Positions 1-9,318 of a DNA stretch of 64,000 nt are shown piece by piece; the first letter of the stretch is position 1; every line of letters starts with the position of its first letter. The stretch spans positions 86,896-150,895 of the forward strand of contig VCMS01000122.1 in NCBI GenBank assembly GCA_022539475.1. The letters run 5' to 3'. The DNA comes from Gracilaria domingensis. Taxonomy: Eukaryota; Rhodophyta; Florideophyceae; Gracilariales; Gracilariaceae. The notes under the pieces were generated by a model, which made no database searches, had not been told where the DNA came from, and was given only the letters and a program-made list of their open reading frames with translations. The position numbers and the translations under genes are program-made.

Positions 1-2269
1 TGCCTACCACTTGCTCAGGTTCAGGAGAACATTGAAATATTGCGTTCAAAGCTTGTTCAACAGCGGACATCGAATTGGATGTCTTGGCAACATGGCAGAG
101 TTGCTGTGAGAGACGACCATCTATATCAGTCCCACTTTCAAGCTTGCATAAAGCCGCGCAAGACCATCGCGAGTACGCTGGATCGCATATACCAATGGAT
201 TCGAGCACATCGATTTTCTTTTGAAGCGTTTGCGGACGCTCTGCTGCAACCATTCCAACTAGAATGCAGGCCGTTCGACGCTGTTTCTCAGTTGCACCAG
301 GAATTCGCCCTTCGAAGAGATCCCAAATTACTGCAATAACGGCAGGTGAGATAACATTGGCTCCTCCGTCCTGAAACATGGCCGATATAAGAGATTCAAG
401 GCAGGCAAGTTCTCCAGTGGTTGCCCCAAGCCCCAGAGCTATTAAGCTCTTTGCAATCGCCAAGGCTGCATCTTTCTCCCCAGCTAGTTCAAGGCCTCCA
501 GGACAGAGGAGCTTTGCATATGCCTTTACAGCAATCTGTCTAACGTTGGCTTCTCGAGCGAGAATCAAGGGGAGCATTTTGCGCACCGCGACGCCAGATG
601 CAGCTTCAAGCTGAAATTGAACTGCTGTGATGAGGAAAGAAACGGATTCTGAAACATCCGTCACACTCTTGGAGCGTAGCATATCATAAAGAGATTTAAG
701 TCCTCTCTCCACAGCGTCCGTAAATGCTAGGGAAGATGAATAGTATTTACGCTTCAGGACAAGTTCACTGTCCTCTTCTTCATCTTCATCTGCCTGAGTT
801 TCTGCATTAGATTCGACTTCCTCACCAACTTCTCCAATATCGTTTTCCTGGTCGGCGGTATCAGAAGAGGCATCAATATCTGTCCCAGGGGTGTTCTGGA
901 TTTGTTTTGACGGTGATACACCATCAGTAGACAAATTATCTTCCAACTCTTCATCAACCTTCTCTGATTGGTTTTCATCGGCAATGTCTCCCGCTGTAGT
1001 GCGGTCTTGCCCCTCCGCATCTTGCACTACACCAGCTTTTCCAACATCTACATCGGGAGAAACTTCTTTCCACTTGGCTTCAAAATGGGAGCGTTTCAGG
1101 CATGGCCCGAACGGGTTGTTTTGCAGCAATGCCACCAGTAGTTGAGCGGCATATTTTCTCACTGCCACAGCTTTATCCTCCAATCTAGATGTTGCCATCT
1201 CGGCCAGAGATGGATAAAGAGGAATGGGCACCTTTTTAGCGCTTGCGATAGTGATCCAGGCCTGAATTGCTTTGCTCCTAGTAAATGCATGAATGTCACG
1301 ATGAGCTCTTTCGAGCAAAACGTCAAGCAGCGGATCTTTCGGATCTGGTCTCGTCTCAATAAGAGTAGCAATTAAATGAATGATGCCGTTTCTAACGATA
1401 TAACTATCACCGTCGAGTTGGGAAAGAAGAAGAGCGAGGTTTGCACGGCATATTTCTGGAAGTCTCTCTGACATTTCCGAAACAAAAGCTGCTATACTTT
1501 TTGCGGCGGACGTGTCCTTTGCAAGATGCTCGGAAGGAAGACGGGCAATATCGCGGATAAAATCGGATACAAAGGTGGTATGTGAATTGTGTAGAGTTGT
1601 GGTTTGTGATAATATGTCGGCAAGTGGTGCTGAAAGATGTTCATGACGGTTCAATGCATGCAGAAGGGCCGTATTTGCTGGAAGAGTTTGTCTGGGATCA
1701 AACAATAGAGACCACGAAAGCATTTGAGCAAGTAGAGCGCGCGTAGATTTGTCCCTGGCAGCAATTGGGGATTCCAAAACGTGTAGCAAGGTTCGTACCA
1801 ACAAAGAGGCAATCTGATCTTTATCGGAATCATTAAATGCACTCGGAAGTTGAATGGACGACAATAGACGATGTATAGTCTCAAGTAGAAGAACGCGTGC
1901 AGTTTTATCCCAGAATTTGCACGCTGGAGTTACTGAAGGAGCTGTAACGGCCAATCCGGATGCGAAGTAGAGAAACACTTTGACGGGATGAGAATCGGTT
2001 GAGGTGCACGCGTGGGAGATTTTTTCTATCACGTTTAGCAGTTCGCCTTTCTCAGGATTTTTGAGAGACTTGTATCGAGATATGAGGGCGTAAAGGGCAC
2101 TGAAATGTTGCGAGTGTGAAGGCTGAGAGAAAACAGGAGTGACTTCGCCAGAGAAGAGTCGAAAAAGAACTTTGGGTGAGTCATGGCGGAATTGAGATGG
2201 TTCAACGCTCCAAGGTGAGTCGGTTTGCGTCGTCAGGTCTTCGAAATGCAGAGGTATCTGGAACGCCAT
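1..2269 (-). CDS. CAP-D2: Condensin complex subunit 1 (CAP-D2/CND1), 3' end outside window
   Basis: HEAT-repeat subunit of condensin, which compacts and resolves mitotic chromosomes in the nucleus. The minus-strand frame starts at an ATG (2269) and stays open to the window edge, about 756 codons; the family is usually 1,200-1,400 residues, so roughly the C-terminal half lies outside. Family-typical signatures seen: YIVRNGIIHLI near residue 290, LLDVLLERAHRDIHAFTRSK near 320, RLEDKAVAVRKYAAQLLVAL near 370 and NNPFGP at 384-389. A variable acidic stretch (residues about 430-500, ending DEDEEEDSE) follows, where other condensin D2 proteins also have a linker, then more helical repeats. No introns are seen. 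It is divergent from the FNR gene, with 522 bases between starts. I assign D2 rather than condensin II D3 by motif memory; no search was run. Confidence 0.85.
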   Translation of the reverse strand, partial: MAFQIPLHFEDLTTQTDSPWSVEPSQFRHDSPKVLFRLFSGEVTPVFSQPSHSQHFSALYALISRYKSLKNPEKGELLNVIEKISHACTSTDSHPVKVFLYFASGLAVTAPSVTPACKFWDKTARVLLLETIHRLLSSIQLPSAFNDSDKDQIASLLVRTLLHVLESPIAARDKSTRALLAQMLSWSLLFDPRQTLPANTALLHALNRHEHLSAPLADILSQTTTLHNSHTTFVSDFIRDIARLPSEHLAKDTSAAKSIAAFVSEMSERLPEICRANLALLLSQLDGDSYIVRNGIIHLIATLIETRPDPKDPLLDVLLERAHRDIHAFTRSKAIQAWITIASAKKVPIPLYPSLAEMATSRLEDKAVAVRKYAAQLLVALLQNNPFGPCLKRSHFEAKWKEVSPDVDVGKAGVVQDAEGQDRTTAGDIADENQSEKVDEELEDNLSTDGVSPSKQIQNTPGTDIDASSDTADQENDIGEVGEEVESNAETQADEDEEEDSELVLKRKYYSSSLAFTDAVERGLKSLYDMLRSKSVTDVSESVSFLITAVQFQLEAASGVAVRKMLPLILAREANVRQIAVKAYAKLLCPGGLELAGEKDAALAIAKSLIALGLGATTGELACLESLISAMFQDGGANVISPAVIAVIWDLFEGRIPGATEKQRRTACILVGMVAAERPQTLQKKIDVLESIGICDPAYSRWSCAALCKLESGTDIDGRLSQQLCHVAKTSNSMSAVEQALNAIFQCSPEPEQVVG

Positions 2270-2791
2270 GCTGCCAGCGGCTTGCAGGTGAAACACTGCA
2301 GCGGAAGGAAGGGATGAAGAAGGTCGTTAAGGTCATGTAGGAGAGCGCTCCAGCGCTATGGAAAGCTGCTCCGCACGTGGAGCAAAGTTTGAAGAGCTAT
2401 CTTTTGAGTTTGAAATTTCAAGCAGGCATGCTTACACGAATGGTACACGTGGCGCGAGGTGCTACGGCTACTGAGGGCTACCGCACCACGGCGCGATGTC
2501 AGCTGCGCGCGGAAAATGAACGGTGACGAACTGGGCAGATCGCGGGGGGCACGCGGAGCATCGGAGAGAAGCATCACAGCTCACGGCCACCACAAATTGA
2601 GCGCACGCAGATGGATCGCCCGATGCACCATTCCGCCGCACACGCGCTCTTCTACCACCGCGCTGCGTGGCCCAGCACTGATCCCGTGCGCCTTCTCGTC
2701 ATCTTGCCCCCTTTACCTTTCGGCTCCAACTCCCTCTTCGGCTTCTCCTAACGGCCGTTCAGGTTCCGTCGTCTTCCTCCGCCCTTCAACC
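2270..2791. promoter_or_regulatory. Divergent intergenic region between condensin and FNR
   Basis: This 522-base stretch separates two divergently transcribed genes and must hold both promoters and 5' leaders. No clear TATA box is visible. The FNR frame stays open upstream to an ATG at 2459, but the translated extension is arginine- and serine-rich and unlike a protein family. The ATG at 2792, which begins a normal plastid transit peptide, is the better start. Confidence 0.5.
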
Positions 2792-3814
2792 ATGTACGGC
2801 TTCGTCTCAGCTGCGCCGCTGGTTTCCGCCAAGCAGTCGCGCGATGTGCTTGTTCAGCGCTCCTCTTTCGTAGGTGCCACCTCCTTCAGCGTCGCACAGA
2901 ATGTCCGTCCGGCCTCCATTCGTATGGCCGCGATTGACAAGAAGAAGGTTCCCATTAACATCTTCCGCCCGAAAGATCCGTACTCTGCTACCGTTGTCTA
3001 CAACGAGCGCATTGTGGGTGACGACGCGCCGGGAGAGACCAAGCACATGATTTTCAACACAGATGGAAACTTGCCGTATCTTGAGGGGCAATCCATTGGA
3101 GTTGTTCCGCCAGGCCAGGACGCCAAGGGAAAGCCACATAAGGCTCGCTTGTACTCGATTGCATCCACTCGCCACGGCGATTTTGGCGATGGCAAGACCG
3201 TGTCTTTGTCTGTCAAGCGTCTGGTGTACAACGACGCCGAAGGAAACGAGGTTCGTGGTGTCTGCTCCAACCACCTTTGCGACCTCAAGGCTGGCGACGA
3301 GGTCAGGATTACTGGGCCTGTTGGAACTGCAATGCTCATGCCGCCGGATCCTAATGCCACCATCATCATGCTTGCCACTGGTACTGGCGTTGCTCCATTC
3401 CGTACCTACATGCGTCGTGCATTCAGTGAGAACAACGAAGACTACAAGTTCACCGGAACTATGTGGCTCTTCCTCGGTGTGCCCACGTCATCCACTCTCT
3501 TATACCAAGAAGAATTTGAGGAGATGAAGGCCAACTATCCGGATCAGGTTCGTCTCGACTACGCCATCTCCCGCGAGCAGACGGACCCCAACGGTAACAA
3601 GATGTACTTGCAAAACAGAATGCAAGAATATGAAGAGGAATTGTACGAGCTGTTCCAAAAAGACAGCACTTACGTATACATGTGTGGATTGGCCGGTATG
3701 GAAGGCGGTATTGATGAGTTCATGTCCAAGAGATTTGAAAAGGATGGACGAGACTGGAAAGAGTATCGTAAGTCCATGAAGAAGGCCGGTCGCTGGGAGG
3801 TGGAAACTTACTAG
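2792..3814 (+). CDS. petH: Ferredoxin-NADP+ reductase, plastid precursor
   Basis: FAD flavoenzyme passing electrons from photosystem I-reduced ferredoxin to NADP+ on the stromal side of the thylakoid. 340 residues from this ATG. Residues 1-45 are Ser/Ala/Val-rich with few acidic residues, as in a plastid transit peptide. The FAD domain shows RLYSIAS (119-125) and GVCSNHLCD (157-165). The NADP domain shows GTGVAPFR (197-204), CGLAGM (298-303) and the terminal VETY expected of plant-type FNR. It lacks the phycobilisome-linker (CpcD-like) N-terminal domain of cyanobacterial PetH, consistent with an algal nuclear gene. The frame is continuous and intronless. A longer frame from 2459 is possible but unlikely. 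Confidence 0.95.
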   Translation: MYGFVSAAPLVSAKQSRDVLVQRSSFVGATSFSVAQNVRPASIRMAAIDKKKVPINIFRPKDPYSATVVYNERIVGDDAPGETKHMIFNTDGNLPYLEGQSIGVVPPGQDAKGKPHKARLYSIASTRHGDFGDGKTVSLSVKRLVYNDAEGNEVRGVCSNHLCDLKAGDEVRITGPVGTAMLMPPDPNATIIMLATGTGVAPFRTYMRRAFSENNEDYKFTGTMWLFLGVPTSSTLLYQEEFEEMKANYPDQVRLDYAISREQTDPNGNKMYLQNRMQEYEEELYELFQKDSTYVYMCGLAGMEGGIDEFMSKRFEKDGRDWKEYRKSMKKAGRWEVETY

Positions 3815-4156
3815 ACTGTTTATTTCATTGACCTTTCGCGTTTTTGCGCAAGCGGCTCTATACAAAGATAGAGTTCTACTTGCATACATGCCCTGTGAGA
3901 ACGAACTTGCTTTACTTCTCTGCTCGCATACTGTCGTGCCGGTTGACCGCAGACACGACAATCGCTTCAGTTTTATCAATGAGTAAACATTCATTTATTT
4001 GGTGCTCTTCAGTATGTTGTACCTTAGGCAAAGCGTGACACTTTGAGACTTCGTGGAGCACAGATATATCGTCCAAGAGAGGGAATACGAGGCGGTGGAC
4101 CTCTCGTTGTAAGTTAGTTCTGTCCTTCGTTCGAAGAGCTTATTTCTTCCTTCTTT
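3815..4156. other. Intergenic, no gene seen
   Basis: Presumed 3' flank of FNR. Open frames here are short, lack family character and partly overlap FNR on the other strand. Confidence 0.5.
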
Positions 4157-4483
4157 ATGTTCCGCTGCCCCAAATTAAAAAGCACCAGTTGTGGTATCTT
4201 GTGGCTAGAAGTAACCTTTTCTAGAAGGGCAAGAATTCAAATGGCGTACAGCTTGCGTGATGAAACTTGCTCTACGCATAATGTCTCAATATCGAGAGCA
4301 ATTGCAGCGGACCCAGAACTTGGACCATTTACCATCGGTATTGGCAACATTATCGAGCCTATGTATGAGCCTCTCTCGTGGAGGAGAAAGGAATGGGCTG
4401 ATTCAAGAGTTTTAGTAGCTGCACACAAGCTTAAATCCGCGGAGAAGAAGCTCACTATAAGACAGAGAACTTCTCCCTTCTAA
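4157..4483 (+). CDS. Possible small protein, unrecognised
   Basis: A 108-codon frame; an internal ATG at 4238 would give 81 residues. The C-terminal half is charged and plausibly helical (RRKEWADSRVLVAAHKLKSA). I recognise no family and see no clear promoter. It may be a chance frame in the spacer between FNR and the next gene. Confidence 0.22.
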   Translation: MFRCPKLKSTSCGILWLEVTFSRRARIQMAYSLRDETCSTHNVSISRAIAADPELGPFTIGIGNIIEPMYEPLSWRRKEWADSRVLVAAHKLKSAEKKLTIRQRTSPF

Positions 4484-5012
4484 AGAATTCGAAAATGGAA
4501 ATCGCTTTCATCCGTGCAGCGGGGGCCTCATAGGTTCTCGCCCGCTTGTTTGCAATGTGCTCGTGACAAGCCCACGCTTTCTCTGTGGTGCGAAGGTCAA
4601 GAGAGTTACGGACACCGCCACCGACGGTGCCGACGGTAGCCTACCGCGGAGATTGCGATATCGGGGTTTTGCTTCAACGGTGACACGTGGACGACGGTTG
4701 CAAAAATATCTCAGAGGTTTCTTTTCACCACCAATCTATAACCAAAAGCAAGGGCGCTCTAAAAGCAGCCCAGCGCACTTTTAACTGGCCAAGAAGCAAG
4801 TGTTCTTGTGAAGCAACTCCAGCAGCTTTCGTCCATAAACCTCGCCCCTTCTCTAGTCTTCCTAAAACCTGCCATCGGACGGATAATCACTTTCCTGGCG
4901 TCTTTTCCCCTGGCGTACGGAATGCTATCATCCTCTTTTCGCCGTAGCAAACTAAGTTGGAGCCGAGAAATTTAGTGTTCTTTGTACAGATTCTATACCA
5001 ATCATTCCAACG
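4484..5012. other. Intergenic, no gene seen
   Basis: Only short overlapping frames on both strands, without family signals. Presumably the promoter region of the gene starting at 5013. Confidence 0.4.
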
Positions 5013-5549
5013 ATGTCAAAGAACCATTTCCAACCCATACCGCACGCCTTTGTAACCGGTTCTCTCTCGAAATCGCGATGCCTTCCAATGCAAAGCTCCT
5101 TCATGGGAAGCACATGTATTGCATCGAGAGCTCCATCCTCCATGGTGCTCCCTCCAAACAGAAGACCACGTTTCTTCCCAACAAAAACTTGTGCTTCAGC
5201 GGACGAAGAAGACCATGAGGAATTCAATCCTGATGAGTCCAAGTCCGAGATGCACGTCTATAAGAAACGAGGACAAAAGCGTGAATGTTCTCAAGGAGAT
5301 ATGCTTCCATTTGACGTATCGATAGGTACACCGCCTCCTGAGCATTTAGGCCGATTCCGGTTGGATCCAAGGACCCATTGCGGAGACATTGTAGAACATG
5401 AAGGTCGACATTTTGTCGTAAAGTCGGTGCGGATGCGATATAAGTATTTGCAAGGAAAGTATCGGATGATTGGTAAGGCGATTGAAGTGAAGAGTCTGGC
5501 TAGAAAGTCTATTGAGGCCTACTTGGAGAAGGCATTGCGAGAGAGCTAG
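5013..5549 (+). CDS. Small plastid-type protein with a conserved basic C-terminus, function unknown
   Basis: 178 residues. Residues 1-65 are rich in Ser, Pro and Arg and poor in acids, compatible with a plastid transit peptide. A short acidic spacer (ADEEDHEEFNPDE) follows. The C-terminal third has alternating basic and aromatic residues (FVVKSVRMRYKYLQGKYRMI) followed by EVKSLARKSIEAYLEKAL. This pattern resembles small conserved plastid/cyanobacterial proteins of unknown function that I cannot name with certainty. The start is the first ATG of a continuous frame; upstream the frame is not protein-like. No introns are seen. Its position among photosynthesis genes is compatible with a plastid role, but that is inference. 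Confidence 0.6.
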   Translation: MSKNHFQPIPHAFVTGSLSKSRCLPMQSSFMGSTCIASRAPSSMVLPPNRRPRFFPTKTCASADEEDHEEFNPDESKSEMHVYKKRGQKRECSQGDMLPFDVSIGTPPPEHLGRFRLDPRTHCGDIVEHEGRHFVVKSVRMRYKYLQGKYRMIGKAIEVKSLARKSIEAYLEKALRES

Positions 5550-6495
5550 TCACATGCCTCTCACTTCCCACCAAATCGTCAGCCGCGCTTCCGTTCGGCC
5601 AAGCAGCGTTATGTATATTGTGAAGAGCTCTTGTTATGCGTTGAGCGTGAGGATAAACAAGTTTTGGGAGACAGAGGTTTAGTTCTTTGCGCGGTGAAGT
5701 AGATCTATTGTGCAAACCTACACAACCCAGTATAAACGGAAATGGAGCTCAATGGATCTTCCTCCAACGATATCTCTACGGCTCTTTTCTTAACTCTGTA
5801 AACTACAACCATAAAAGGCTACAGGAGACAAAGTCCTGCCAGCGATAAATTCAGCCAAAAGCTTTTCTCCTCTGTAGAAATACATTCGTTACCAGGAAGC
5901 TTCAACTCATACATCACGAACAAACTCCTAGCTCCTTACCTTTGTTCATCAAGGTGTTGCCAGCCGAGGAAGTTCGATGCACTTCGGAAAGGAGACCGCG
6001 CTGCCAGCGAAGACGGACCCGGGTAAAGACCGGAACACTCTCCAATCAAAACATAGGGTCGACAAAGAATAACAACAGTTCCCGCTATGAAGCCTATGGC
6101 CTGTGATCTGGCTAACAGAAGATGTCATGTAATTTTACTAGCTTCCGCAAACAGTTTAGCACTCATTTGCCCCGGTACATCATGCGATACTCGTGTTTAG
6201 GATGTTGGGAACGTTTTGGAAGCAAAAATAGCAGAGCGGACAGCGTTAGAACAATCGAGGTGGTCTTGTGATATGGAAGAACGGAAAAGCAATCGCAGAA
6301 ACGCATATCCAGCGGAAGGCAAAAACTGTTAAGCTTTACGAAGACGTTCTGCGTTCGCACGAAAGCAAAAATTCTAAGCCATGATCGAACCACCATCGCT
6401 TACCTCCACACAAAGAAGTCCTTTGACGATTTCTTTGAAGCATGTAACATGACACTACCATACGTTGCGACGACACGTATACACAAAACAGGAAC
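5550..6495. other. Intergenic, no gene seen
   Basis: About 950 bases between two convergent genes (the 5013-5549 gene on plus, phycoerythrin gamma on minus). No frame here looks like protein, and no repeat or RNA gene was recognised. Confidence 0.5.
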
Positions 6496-7338
6496 TCAGT
6501 ACCCGTAAGACTTGGGACGGAATGCAGCGCCAATCGCGGGGTACTTGCTGACGAGCTGTTCTTCGTAGTTGCAACCATGGCACTGAATGTATCCGTACTT
6601 CTTCTGCTGATACTTCTCTTTCAATATCTGGCCAAGTGGCTTCTGTGCGTTACGGTAGGCTACGTTCAACGCGGCTACTCGAGTGTCCTCTGCCTGACCC
6701 TTGGCAGCACCCTCATTGCAAGCGGTGCTATATACACCAGAAGGATTAGCAGCGTTGTTCTGCTGAATGTCCATGTAACGCATCATGGCAGCTTCCTCAA
6801 TGCTCTCCGGCGTGGCGTAGCGAATGCAAGAACCGTTCGCTTCACTGCGAGCAATGTTATAAGTGCTAGACATCTTAGGGTAATCACTGAACTGGGACTC
6901 CTCATGATGGCACATTGCACTCGAGACAATCGCATTTTTGCGGTTCTCATACAGATCGCCATACTTCTTAAACGGGCTAGATTGCAAGGCCCTGAAGCGA
7001 GCGTTAAGTGCAAGGATTCTAGAAACTTCAGCGGCACCCTTCACGGAACCTTCTGTGCACTGCACTCCATAGACACCAGTGGGCTGAGAAATTTGGATGT
7101 ATTGCGTGCGAACTGACTTGGCCATGTACTCGTCAGCCTTGTCCAAAATGGTAGCGACGCCGCCGAAGGCAGAGACGGGCAATCCAATTGGCTTGACGAT
7201 GGACTGGCGCAACGCCATTGTGGGAGCGGCATGGTGCTTGCGAGCCGGGGAGACGGGGGTGACGCTCGGGGTGAAGGAGCTGCCAGAGGTGGCGACGCGG
7301 GCGGAAGTAAGAGCGGTAGACGGGGCGAAGGCGAACAT
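6496..7338 (-). CDS. R-phycoerythrin gamma subunit, plastid precursor
   Basis: Nuclear-encoded, chromophore-bearing linker that sits inside the phycoerythrin hexamer of red algal phycobilisomes. 280 residues. Residues 1-40 are Ser/Thr/Ala/Pro-rich with a few bases (transit peptide), and mature protein probably begins near MALRQS (41). Two homologous halves are visible: SQPTGVYGVQCTEGSVKGAA (85-103) and NPSGVYSTACNEGAAKGQA (199-217), each followed by RxLALNxxxR or RVAALNVAYR. Cysteines at 94, 143, 171, 207, 253 and 256 are candidate bilin attachment sites, as in known gamma chains, which carry several phycobilins. The continuous intronless frame ends in SYGY. The protein marks the genome as a phycoerythrin-containing red alga. 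Confidence 0.88.
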   Translation of the reverse strand: MFAFAPSTALTSARVATSGSSFTPSVTPVSPARKHHAAPTMALRQSIVKPIGLPVSAFGGVATILDKADEYMAKSVRTQYIQISQPTGVYGVQCTEGSVKGAAEVSRILALNARFRALQSSPFKKYGDLYENRKNAIVSSAMCHHEESQFSDYPKMSSTYNIARSEANGSCIRYATPESIEEAAMMRYMDIQQNNAANPSGVYSTACNEGAAKGQAEDTRVAALNVAYRNAQKPLGQILKEKYQQKKYGYIQCHGCNYEEQLVSKYPAIGAAFRPKSYGY

Positions 7339-7716
7339 GGTGGTGAAGAAAAGTGTCGTGACCGAGGAAGGATGGCAGACAGTTCACCCCGATGGTGGAT
7401 GGGCGGTAAGTGGTGGCGGAATGACTTGAAAACAGACAGGGTAGGGTGTGCGGCTGAAGTAGGGCGTGAGGGGAGAGAAGCGCCAGCAGGTGGCTATCCA
7501 AGAGTCGAAACGTTGGATACACCAAGCCGGCGCCTGAGATCGTGTCCTGGATGCACGTCGAAGATTATGCCCAACGTGATTGGCCGCCTCTTTTGGCAGC
7601 CTTGTAATCTGCTTAATGTTAGGTTAATCTTGAATTCTATCCAGATTGACCCAAGATATCGTCCTGGGTAACGCACCATCCCCGTATTTGGGAAAAAATC
7701 CCTAATCTGGGATACA
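7339..7716. promoter_or_regulatory. Upstream region of phycoerythrin gamma gene
   Basis: Upstream of the minus-strand phycoerythrin gene. GC-rich and purine-rich on plus up to about 7480, then mixed. Plus-strand frames here are antisense or low-complexity and not supported. No specific light- or nutrient-response element is recognised. Confidence 0.35.
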
Positions 7717-8084
7717 TAAGAGCAAGTCTATCAGTCGAGCCAAATGGCTAAAAAGCTGTTTTTTTGGCTTTAGCATAGCTTTTTGCATCTCTATCAGATG
7801 AGGCAAAGCCAAAAGTTTTGGCTTTTGAGCTAAATCAAATGCCAAACCGGACGAGATTTGGCACTGCGTTTAGCTTTTAAGCTAAAATGCGGAACAAATC
7901 AAAAGATGCCACGTTACCGTGCTGTCGTTCTTGCACAACTTGACCCAATGAACAGTACAGCATGTACCGTACGCACATCGTTTACCTTTGCACTGATAGA
8001 TTTGCTCTCCCCAAAGCCAAATCTAACAGCGGGATTTTGGCCTTTTGGCTTTACCATTTGGCTTCACTGATAGATATGCTCTAA
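7717..8084. mobile_element. PIF/Harbinger-like MITE with TAA target duplication
   Basis: A 362-bp non-coding element (7720-8081) flanked on both sides by TAA (7717-7719 and 8082-8084). Its ends are imperfect inverted repeats: GAGCAAGTCTATCAGT at the left, and at the right the complement of GAGCATATCTATCAGT, each followed by an AGCCAAATGG-like block. A 3-bp TWA target duplication and GAGCATNTCTANCAG-type ends are typical of Harbinger-derived MITEs. The interior is packed with AGCCAAA/TTTGGCT words in both orientations, so the whole can fold back. A Harbinger-type transposase relic lies at 48.6 kb, a possible but unproven source of the enzyme. Confidence 0.82.
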
Positions 8085-8978
8085 TTAACCCCTTTGATCC
8101 TAAAACCTTGAAACAGCTTTAACGTCGAACATTCAATGGGCAGTATCCGTTTCCATTGGTTACAGTTATGCCAAGTATTCGTTTTGCTTATCGCTGTCAC
8201 AACAGCGATGACCATTAATTGTTGAATGGCAGAGAATACAATCTATTAAATCATCTGCCACTGATAGCATGAGTAGTAAGAATTTTGACGTCCAATTAGT
8301 GCGGCGTGAACCAGAACTCGAATTCTTCACAACAAAAATCTTTATTTGCAACAGGCACAAAGAACCAAAAAAAATCTCAGATGTACTATGTACACCATTT
8401 TCTACGTTCAAAGTTTTGGCAGCTCACAACGTTTGTACGAAGGGATTGTCAAAAACTTCGTCATATTTTATTAATTATTGCACGCATGTATCGCTTGCGC
8501 ATCCCTTCTATCTACAAACCAAAAAAAAAGAATTTGAGACAACAACAATTTTTATTTTAGATTGAAAGTCAAGTAATTTCAAATACAAGCAAAATGCCAA
8601 CAACCGCCTCATATGTCGCCTTGTTTCTAGCCCTATCATCTCCGTAAACAAACCGTTTTCCAACTTTAATTTCTAATATTTATAGCTTGTGCTACGGTAT
8701 AACACGCTACGAAGAACTTTGTTTCCCAAAAACGTCTTACAATTGAATTCCATCTACCACTTTTTCATCAAACGGTAACCTGCGACAGCACTTGATTTCT
8801 CTTAAAACTCCAGCCAAATTTGGTAACGAAACGTTGAAGAGTGATTGTGCATTGGTTACACTGCTTCAAAATTCTGTTTTTAGTCGGTACTTAACGCATT
8901 AATTTTCGCATAACTTTGTACGATTGAATATGGAATTTAAATTTCTGATCACTTTGTAATCGTTCTTAGTATTTAAAT
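8085..8978. other. AT-rich spacer, no gene seen
   Basis: AT-rich with homopolymer runs. The open frames are low-complexity. It may contain the decayed 3' terminus of the DIRS-like element to the right, but I could not match terminal repeats. Confidence 0.4.
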
Positions 8979-9318
8979 TTATGATCGGGAAGCCTGCCGA
9001 ACAATTTGTCGGAACAATTTTTCGGTGGTTGCGCTACCAAAGCGGAGCATATGGGGTGTAACAGCAAGCGGTAACAACAGTCGTTCGACCGAGCGACGAA
9101 AATATGTATGAAAGCGCGCAGGCGCAAAAGGGAAAAAAAGGTTCCCTCCGAGTAAAATTCTTCGCTCCTTCAGCCACTTCATCATAAAGACCAAAACGTA
9201 AGGACGTATCGTGACGGCTTTGTTTTTACTCCGCTTCCCTAGAGTAATTTTTATCGTGCCATAGTGACACTGCTTCGTTGAGAAGTCCAGAAAAACCACA
9301 TCCGCTAGCTTCAGTTGC

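Noticed and set aside
2459-2791. N-terminal extension of FNR by 111 codons
   Set aside because: The extension is Arg/Ser/Ala-rich, unlike any FNR, and the ATG at 2792 opens a normal plastid transit peptide.
6577-7116. 179-codon plus frame
   Set aside because: Antisense shadow of the phycoerythrin gamma gene.
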